A model generated the notes under the pieces. It did not search any database. It saw only the letters and a list, made by a program, of their open reading frames with translations, and was not told the origin of the DNA. Both the position numbers and the translations under genes were made by a program. Shown piece after piece: positions 23,557 to 29,088 of a stretch of 29,088 nucleotides of DNA. This DNA is from a virus: positions 1-29,088 of the IMG/VR virus record IMGVR_UViG_3300025418_000941. The stretch is one strand, 5' to 3'. Positions within the stretch are counted from its first letter, which is position 1, and every line of letters begins with the position of its first letter.

Positions 23557-26500
23557 TTAAGCAAACTTGGTTTGGCTGGCAAACACCACATACGCAGCTG
23601 ATCCAGTTTTGGTCACTGTGTACGAATAAATGTCAATTGAATTCGCGTTACCCGAGCTGGGTGCTGTGCCGTTTTGCCACTTGGGCGTAACAGCAGATCC
23701 GTCAACTTGGAATGCCGAAGCATAGTAGGCAGTAGCACCCTGTGTGACCATGAACGCAAAGCTCACTGATTGGCCGGTTGCTAGAGCACTGTTCAACAAG
23801 GTACTGGAACTAAACGACAAGTTCACAGTCCAGTTGGCCGAAGCATTGGCAGTATAATACAGCACCGACTGACTGTTGATGTAGTAGTTGATGGTACCAG
23901 TTGCGGCTGTGGCTGATACTGTGGTGGTTTCAGCCATGTTGGTCATCACCGTGGCAAACGAACTGGCACTGCCGTTGAATGTCTGTGTAGATGTCCAAGT
24001 GCTGCTGATGACCGGAACGCCATTGGCATAGTAGTAACCCGAACTGTACACACTACCAGCAAATATGTTGCCAGCAATGCCAGCACCACCCGAGACCTGT
24101 AGTGCACCTGTAGTGGTGCTGGTACTTGTAGTATTATTACTGGTAATGATCTGTAGTGCGGTTGTACCTGAGAATGAGCCAGTCGCACCTATTGATCCGG
24201 TATAACCTATTGGGCCAGTGGCACCTATTGATCCGGTATAACCAATTGATCCAGTATAACCTGTCGTGCCAGTAGTACCAACGGATCCAGTATATCCTAC
24301 TGATCCATTATAGCCCACACTACCGGTATATCCCACTGATCCAGTATAACCAGTATTCAAATAGGGAGTACCGTTGGCATAAAAATGACGATCTGAGTAA
24401 ATGTTGCCGGCAAAAATGTTACCAGTAACACCCACACCGCCAGCAACTACTAGAGCACCTGTTGTTGTGCTTGTACTAGCAGTTACAGTCACGATCGACA
24501 CGTTGCCAGTGGGTCCACTGATGACCATGGGCTCAGAATAAGTTTCGCCGCCAACTGGGCCAGTGAAGGTCCAGAATTGCAAGCCGCCGCCGACTGTGCC
24601 TTGCAAGGCGCCACCACCATTGCTGTTGGCAGTCATTTGTAAACCGCCACCTGATGTGGTAAAGCTACCGGTGCCCACGCTGTTCAGTGTTAGTGAAATA
24701 GCAGAGTCGCTGGCCTGTGATATAGTACCTATACTGGCTTTTGAACCAGTTATAGTTAACCCGCTTGCAAACACGTTACCAGCAAAAATGTTACCAGTAA
24801 CACCCAAACCACCCGCCACAGTCACAGCACCTGTAGTGGTACTGGTGCTAGGGGTTGCAGTTCCTCCGCCATTAAATGGAGTCGCAGCATTGTAAGTAAC
24901 TGATCCCGAGTTAGTCAATGAATAATTATTAGTGCTAGAATCAGTTATATAATTGCCGGAACTAGCAACACTTAATAACAATGTAGTATTAGGAATTGCT
25001 GTTAACGGTTGGGTAGGTGGAGTAAATGACGAAGTATATACCGCAGTTCCGTTAACAAACCGGAAATTAGTCATATATCCACGAAGAGATTGATTTCCGC
25101 TGCTTCCGTCTGATCTAGCAATATATTCTGGTGCACCACTGTCGTATATACTTCCAGCGTAAGTATATGTTGTGCCCTTTTGCCCATTCAAATACATGTT
25201 GAATGAACTACCGTTCCGTACTACTGCCACGTGGTACCATGTATTTGCAGTTAGTGCAGGTAATGTTGAATCATCATTGGGATTAATTGCCCAAGAAGAA
25301 GAACTATCTGCAACTTGTAGGGTCATTCTATTAGAAGAACTGTATACACGCCACGCTATTCCTGCATAGGTTCCTACTTCTCGTTTACCGTAAAGACCGT
25401 TTTCTACTCCCAGTGTTGTTAAGTATACCCAAGCTTCTATTGTAAAATTATTGCTACCTAATACAAATGCTGAATTATTTGCATAGGTCAAATAATTACT
25501 ACCGCTAAAACTTAAACTGCCACCAGTAGCGAAACCAGTGGGTGCGACCACGCTGACACCAGTAGTTACCACATTACCAGCAATGCCAGCACCACCTGAG
25601 ACCTGTAGTGCGCCTGTTGTGGTACTTGTACTAGGTGTGGTGTTGCTTATGATAACTTGTTGTGCAGTTGTACCTGAGAATGTGCCTGCACTTCCTGTGT
25701 AACCCACGCTTCCAGTATAGCCCACGCTACCTGAATATCCCACTGATCCAGTGTACCCAGTGCTGCCAGTGTAACCCACATTGCCTGTGGTGCCCGTTGA
25801 GCCGGTATAACCTATCGATCCGGTATAACCAGCTGATCCAGCGTAACCCACGTTGCCTGTGGTGCCCACACTACCGGTATACCCAACGCTTCCAGTGTAA
25901 CCTGTGGTGCCTGTTGAGCCGGTGTATCCAACACTTCCAGTATAACCCACCGATCCATTATAGCCCTGTGATCCAGTGTAGCCAGTTGATCCGTTATATC
26001 CCGTGCTGCCGGTATAGCCGGTTGCACCTGCGCTGGCATATGATACGCCGTTGGCCCAGAACACACCTGATGTGGTAATGACACCAGCCGTGGTGGAAAT
26101 ATTACCCGATGCCACTATGGCGTTAGCATATTCAGTACTGGTTATGGTTTCATAGTTCTGTGTGGTGATGTTGCCAGTGACCACCAAGTTACCACCCACA
26201 TACAAGTTGCCGGTAATACCTACTCCGCCTGCTACAGTCACAGCACCTGTTGTGGTACTGGTACTGACTATTGGTGCACTGGCTCCATTAAATGGTGTTG
26301 CAGCATTGTATGCAACCGATCCCACATTGGTCAATGTTAAATTATTAACACTGGAATCGGTTATATACGCACCTGAACTGGCCACATTTAACAATAGGGC
26401 TGTGTTTGCGATGGCAGTTAAGGGTTGTGTGCTTGGTGTGAAATTGGTGGTGTATACTGCGGTACCATTTACAATTCTTAAATTACTAATATATCCTGTA

Positions 26501-28110
26501 AAGAGTGTACCTGCCGATGAATTATTTCTGCTACCAATATAGTTAGTAACACCGGATACTGTATAATTTGTTGTATCAGTAGCACTACTGACAGCAATAC
26601 CATTCTTATATATAGTACCAACTGAACCATTTCTTACGTAGGCAACATGGTTCCATACGTTGGTTCCAAAATCGGTAGTAGAGGCATCCACCACAAGGCT
26701 AGAAGATCCGTTATACCATTCCAATTGCCCGTTTGATGCTGTGCCTCCACCCCATACAAATGCCCATGCTGTGGTATTTGTTGCATCTCTAGCATCAAAT
26801 AAATATTGTAAATTTTGTGCAGATGTAAAATATACCCAGGCCTCAACTGTAAAATTATTTGTACCAAATTTATTGGTATTCCCGGGAGAGTAAGTTAAAT
26901 ACTGAGTTGTACCATTAAAGCTCAAGCTGCCACCGGTTGAAAAACCAGCTGGTTGTACAACTGCGATACCAGTGCTGTAAACATTACCAGCAATACCCGC
27001 ACCACCCGATACAATTAGAGCACCTGTTGTAGTGCTGCTACTAGCAGTGGTGTTGCTTATGATAACTTGTTGTGCGGTATTACCTGAGAATGTGCCGGTG
27101 CTACCAGTATATCCTGTTGAACCAGTATAACCAATTGATCCAGTATAGCCGGCGCTGCCCGAATAACCCACATTACCTGTGATGCCCGTCGATCCAGTGA
27201 AACCAATTGATCCAGTATAGCCGGCGCTGCCAGTATAACCCACATTACCTGTGCTACCAATTGAACCAGTGTAACCAATTGATCCAGTATAGCCCTGTGA
27301 TCCCGAATAACCTACATTACCTGTGGTACCTATGGATCCAGTATAGCCAATTGATCCAGTGTATCCAGTAGTGCCTGTGCTGCCGGTATAGCCCACATTA
27401 CCTGTTGTACCTATGGATCCAGTGTATCCAACAGATCCGTTATAACCTGTTGATCCCGCATAGCCCACGCTACCAGTGTATCCAATTGAACCCTGTGAGC
27501 CAGTATAGCCCACGTTGCCTGTAGTGCCTGTGCTGCCAGTATAGCCAATTGAGCCAGTGTAGCCCACACTACCCGAATAACCTACATTACCTGTGGTGCC
27601 CGTCGAACCAGTATAACCTGCACTTCCGGTATAACCCACACTACCAGTGTAACCTGTACCTGTTGAGCCAGTATATCCAGTTGACCCCGTGCTTCCAGTA
27701 TAACCAATTGATCCAGTATAGCCGGTGGCGCCCGTGCTGCCGTTGTAGCCTGTAGTGCCTGCGCTTCCAGTATAACCTGTTGCGCCCACTGATCCAGTAA
27801 AGCCAGTTAAGCCTGTGCTGCCTGTGTAACCAGTAGCACCACCTGAGAATCCAGCTCCATTGGCGTAGAAGTAGTTGGTGCTATACACATTACCAGCAAA
27901 AACATTACCAGTAACGCCTACACCGCCAGCCACAGTGAGTGCACCTGTAGTGGTTGTGGTACTAACTGAATTACCAGTAACAGCAAGAGTGTTAGTAGAA
28001 GTTATTGGTATAGCCACCCGAGTCCAAGCGCCGTTGGTGCTAGAATAGGTGTATGTGATGCCGTTAACTGTTGCAATTGCGCCGTTAGTTGGTGATGCGG
28101 GAAAACTCAT
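23557..28110 (-). CDS. Giant mosaic tail fibre: collagen-like repeats, two LamG-like domains, seven 'STSTTTGA' modules
   Basis: This 1517-residue protein is probably a long tail fibre or adhesin. In order it has a Y/W N-terminal module (1-35), module 1 (48-75), Gly-X-Y block A (91-341), module 2 (356-385), LamG-like domain A (390-600), module 3 (614-645), a linker, and block B (695-811). It continues with module 4 (826-855), LamG-like domain B (858-1085), module 5 (1087-1115), a small beta domain (1116-1205), module 6 (1211-1240), block C (1254-1313), module 7 (1328-1357) and a C-terminal domain (1365-1517). That last domain ('[15 protein letters not shown]', '[11 protein letters not shown]', 'VTPKWQNG') is of a type I know from many aquatic phage fibres. 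Both LamG-like domains keep 'NNFT(V/I)EAWVY' and 'YVRNGS'/'VVRNGS' strands and would bind glycans. The gene lies in an operon with the small 130-residue protein upstream (9-nt gap) and the propeller downstream. Confidence 0.92.
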   Translation of the reverse strand: MSFPASPTNGAIATVNGITYTYSSTNGAWTRVAIPITSTNTLAVTGNSVSTTTTTGALTVAGGVGVTGNVFAGNVYSTNYFYANGAGFSGGATGYTGSTGLTGFTGSVGATGYTGSAGTTGYNGSTGATGYTGSIGYTGSTGSTGYTGSTGTGYTGSVGYTGSAGYTGSTGTTGNVGYSGSVGYTGSIGYTGSTGTTGNVGYTGSQGSIGYTGSVGYAGSTGYNGSVGYTGSIGTTGNVGYTGSTGTTGYTGSIGYTGSIGTTGNVGYSGSQGYTGSIGYTGSIGSTGNVGYTGSAGYTGSIGFTGSTGITGNVGYSGSAGYTGSIGYTGSTGYTGSTGTFSGNTAQQVIISNTTASSSTTTGALIVSGGAGIAGNVYSTGIAVVQPAGFSTGGSLSFNGTTQYLTYSPGNTNKFGTNNFTVEAWVYFTSAQNLQYLFDARDATNTTAWAFVWGGGTASNGQLEWYNGSSSLVVDASTTDFGTNVWNHVAYVRNGSVGTIYKNGIAVSSATDTTNYTVSGVTNYIGSRNNSSAGTLFTGYISNLRIVNGTAVYTTNFTPSTQPLTAIANTALLLNVASSGAYITDSSVNNLTLTNVGSVAYNAATPFNGASAPIVSTSTTTGAVTVAGGVGITGNLYVGGNLVVTGNITTQNYETITSTEYANAIVASGNISTTAGVITTSGVFWANGVSYASAGATGYTGSTGYNGSTGYTGSQGYNGSVGYTGSVGYTGSTGTTGYTGSVGYTGSVGTTGNVGYAGSAGYTGSIGYTGSTGTTGNVGYTGSTGYTGSVGYSGSVGYTGSVGYTGSAGTFSGTTAQQVIISNTTPSTSTTTGALQVSGGAGIAGNVVTTGVSVVAPTGFATGGSLSFSGSNYLTYANNSAFVLGSNNFTIEAWVYLTTLGVENGLYGKREVGTYAGIAWRVYSSSNRMTLQVADSSSSWAINPNDDSTLPALTANTWYHVAVVRNGSSFNMYLNGQKGTTYTYAGSIYDSGAPEYIARSDGSSGNQSLRGYMTNFRFVNGTAVYTSSFTPPTQPLTAIPNTTLLLSVASSGNYITDSSTNNYSLTNSGSVTYNAATPFNGGGTATPSTSTTTGAVTVAGGLGVTGNIFAGNVFASGLTITGSKASIGTISQASDSAISLTLNSVGTGSFTTSGGGLQMTANSNGGGALQGTVGGGLQFWTFTGPVGGETYSEPMVISGPTGNVSIVTVTASTSTTTGALVVAGGVGVTGNIFAGNIYSDRHFYANGTPYLNTGYTGSVGYTGSVGYNGSVGYTGSVGTTGTTGYTGSIGYTGSIGATGPIGYTGSIGATGSFSGTTALQIITSNNTTSTSTTTGALQVSGGAGIAGNIFAGSVYSSGYYYANGVPVISSTWTSTQTFNGSASSFATVMTNMAETTTVSATAATGTINYYINSQSVLYYTANASANWTVNLSFSSSTLLNSALATGQSVSFAFMVTQGATAYYASAFQVDGSAVTPKWQNGTAPSSGNANSIDIYSYTVTKTGSAAYVVFASQTKFA
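24172..24351 (-). repeat. Gly-X-Y repeat block C of the giant fibre
   Basis: Residues 1254-1313 are 20 uninterrupted Gly-X-Y triplets, mostly GYT-GSx hexads (18 bp). It includes the only 'GATGPIGYT' variant carrying Pro. Confidence 0.9.
25678..26028 (-). repeat. Gly-X-Y repeat block B of the giant fibre
   Basis: Residues 695-811 are 39 Gly-X-Y triplets. A 24-residue (72-bp) higher-order unit marked by 'GTTGNVGY' occurs twice in tandem. Confidence 0.9.
27088..27840 (-). repeat. Gly-X-Y repeat block A of the giant fibre
   Basis: Residues 91-341 are about 83 Gly-X-Y triplets with a single dipeptide interruption (Gly-Thr near residues 151-152). 'TGNVGY' recurs six times at spacings of 24, 39, 27, 24 and 24 residues, so 9-bp, 18-bp and 72-bp periods are nested. 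Confidence 0.92.
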
Positions 28111-28119
28111 GTTGTATCT

Positions 28120-28512
28120 TTATTGTGTTATTTGTACCCAAGAGGTAGTAATTTCGTTCCACATATATTTATTGCCGTCATCGGGGCAGGCCACAGGAGC
28201 AGCCCAAGTCCATGTGGGTGCCGAAATGGTCCAGCTGGCGCACACTACTCCGTTCATGTCTAGCGGTCTTGGCGGGTAAAACACATCATTGCGAGCATCG
28301 TAAATATAACCAGCACTGGCATAGTTACCACGTAGAGCCACGCCGCCATCGGGTGTATCAGAATTAGGGGCATAATGTACACCACCGCGGGTGTTATATG
28401 ATGTTTGAATCCAGGTACCCGGACTGGAATCGACAAATGTTGTAAAAAAATCAGCTTCGGCCACAATGACTTGTGTGACAATGCCGTTAAGAACTTTTGC
28501 GTAGTGACTCAT
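28120..28512 (-). CDS. Small phage protein common beside fibre genes, function unknown
   Basis: This is a 130-residue protein. The pattern 'MSHYAKVLNGIVTQVIVAEADFF', 'WIQTSYNTRGGVHY', 'TPDGGVALRGNYASAGYIYD' and a Trp/Pro-rich end ('SAPTWTWAAPVACP', then 'YMWNE') is one I know from many T4-like aquatic phages, usually annotated hypothetical or virion-associated. Its ATG overlaps the stop of the glycine-rich gene (ATGA), so the two are translationally coupled, and the giant fibre starts 9 nt after it. It may be a small fibre or baseplate-attached protein; no enzymatic motif is present. Confidence 0.82.
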   Translation of the reverse strand: MSHYAKVLNGIVTQVIVAEADFFTTFVDSSPGTWIQTSYNTRGGVHYAPNSDTPDGGVALRGNYASAGYIYDARNDVFYPPRPLDMNGVVCASWTISAPTWTWAAPVACPDDGNKYMWNEITTSWVQITQ

Positions 28513-29088
28513 GCTGTGTAACTTCCTGATTGTTTAAATATCATTATGGTGTTTGATCCGTTTGTAACCACTGTGGGTGAACCAGTGGTTATGTTTGAAT
28601 AAAACGCTGTTGGCAATGACACAATAACTATACCGCTACCGCCTGCTGCACCAGCACCAGTATTAACACCACCCCCGGCGCCACCGCCAGTGTTTGCTAA
28701 CCCAGCAGTTCCGGGGTTGCCTCCGCCACCTGATCCACCGGTACCTGCAGTTAGCGTGCCACCATAATATCCGCCAGCGCCACCACCAGCAAAGTAAACC
28801 GAAGTGAGCACAACTTGCCCAACGTTGGCATTGGTGGCTTGCAGAGCAGTGATCAGTGTGGTAGTAAGCCCGATACCGCCATTGCCAGAACTTGATGATG
28901 TTGCAGAAGCTCCCGCACCACCAGCACCACCACCACCACCTTCTCTATCCTGTGCTCCACTGACACCAGTACCGCCCATGTTACCTTGCCCGGTGGTTCC
29001 AGAACCACCAACATTGCTCAATGCGCCGCCACCACCTGAACCACCATTGGCGCCATTGGTGGCACTGCCACCACCACCGCCACCGAGA
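28509..29088 (-). CDS. Glycine-rich fibre protein, 5' end beyond window
   Basis: The frame is open to the right edge, so only the C-terminal 192 or so residues are seen. A TTG at 29021 is in frame, but the glycine-rich coding continues upstream of it and it is unlikely to be the start. The sequence alternates poly-Gly runs (GGGGGAGGAG, AGGGAGGYYGG, GGSGGGGNPG) with 'QATNANVGQVVLTSVYFAGG'. It ends with 'AAGGSGIVIVSLP' and a final strand pair 'VVTNGSNTIMIFKQSGSYTA'. This end is characteristic of glycine-rich fibre/adhesin domains in aquatic phages, which may fold as a polyglycine-II bundle like the T4-type gp38 adhesin tip (inference). It is followed by the 130-residue gene through a 4-bp overlap. 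Confidence 0.85.
   Translation of the reverse strand, partial: LGGGGGGSATNGANGGSGGGGALSNVGGSGTTGQGNMGGTGVSGAQDREGGGGGAGGAGASATSSSSGNGGIGLTTTLITALQATNANVGQVVLTSVYFAGGGAGGYYGGTLTAGTGGSGGGGNPGTAGLANTGGGAGGGVNTGAGAAGGSGIVIVSLPTAFYSNITTGSPTVVTNGSNTIMIFKQSGSYTA

Noticed and set aside
23547-23591. ATG at 23591 as start of the propeller gene
   Set aside because: It lies within the final codons of the giant fibre without a ribosome site, whereas ATG 23546 follows AAGGATC at good spacing.
24563-26542. Plus-strand open frames of 110-138 residues opposite the giant fibre
   Set aside because: They are mirror images of the repetitive fibre coding (Pro/Val- or Gln/Arg-rich antisense of Gly/Thr repeats) and have no start signals.
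27088-27840. Possible CRISPR-like array because of short regularly spaced repeats
   Set aside because: The repeats are 18-bp in-frame codons for Gly-X-Y triplets inside one long open frame, without unique spacers of constant length.

Overview
The window is a piece of a T4-superfamily myovirus genome. It carries recognisable homologues of the T4 tail sheath (gp18), tail tube (gp19), neck proteins (gp13, gp14), tail completion protein (gp15) and dNMP kinase (gp1). Many gene starts are preceded by an NNTAAATA element resembling the T4 late promoter TATAAATA. Gly-X-Y fibre repeats, 'STSTTTGA' fibre modules, LamG-like domains and a glycine-rich fibre end resemble proteins I associate with aquatic T4-like phages, so an environmental phage of a Gram-negative aquatic bacterium is the most likely source. 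The host cannot be named from this sequence. I see no tRNA, rRNA, integrase, insertion sequence or CRISPR array.

Layout. 1-5638 (minus strand): a left-truncated tail-tube-like protein, the tail tube, and an unusually large tail sheath with about 580 inserted residues. 5738-9117: a small zinc/HNH-like protein (plus), then dNMP kinase, gp13-like neck protein and a 390-residue unknown protein (all minus). The unknown gene has a perfect-consensus sigma70 promoter and ends in a hairpin whose loop is the next gene's late promoter. 9238-12244 (plus): gp14-like, gp15-like and a Nudix hydrolase, chained by stop/start overlaps. 12234-18180: a sugar-tailoring cassette made of a three-domain glycosyltransferase (minus) divergent from a NodU/TobZ-type carbamoyltransferase and a GT9-like glycosyltransferase (plus), the latter pair behind a perfect TATAAATA. 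18177-29088 (minus): the adhesion module. It contains a tail protein of unknown fold, a cysteine-rich protein, a small protein, a short collagen-like fibre, an Asp-box beta-propeller, a 1517-residue mosaic fibre, a small virion-type protein and a glycine-rich protein that runs off the right edge.

How the genes fit together. The tail and neck genes build the contractile tail. The right-hand block supplies receptor-binding fibres, most of them mosaics of reusable modules. The glycosyltransferase/carbamoyltransferase cassette lies between the two and, judged by its promoter, is expressed late. I infer that it decorates virion components, most simply the Ser/Thr/Tyr-rich fibres beside it. Modification of host glycans or phage DNA cannot be excluded. 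The most unusual points are this cassette, the 27-cysteine segment at 20226-20984, the promoter-in-hairpin at 7904-7932, and the modular sheath insertion.

No gene-free stretch exceeds about 120 bases.
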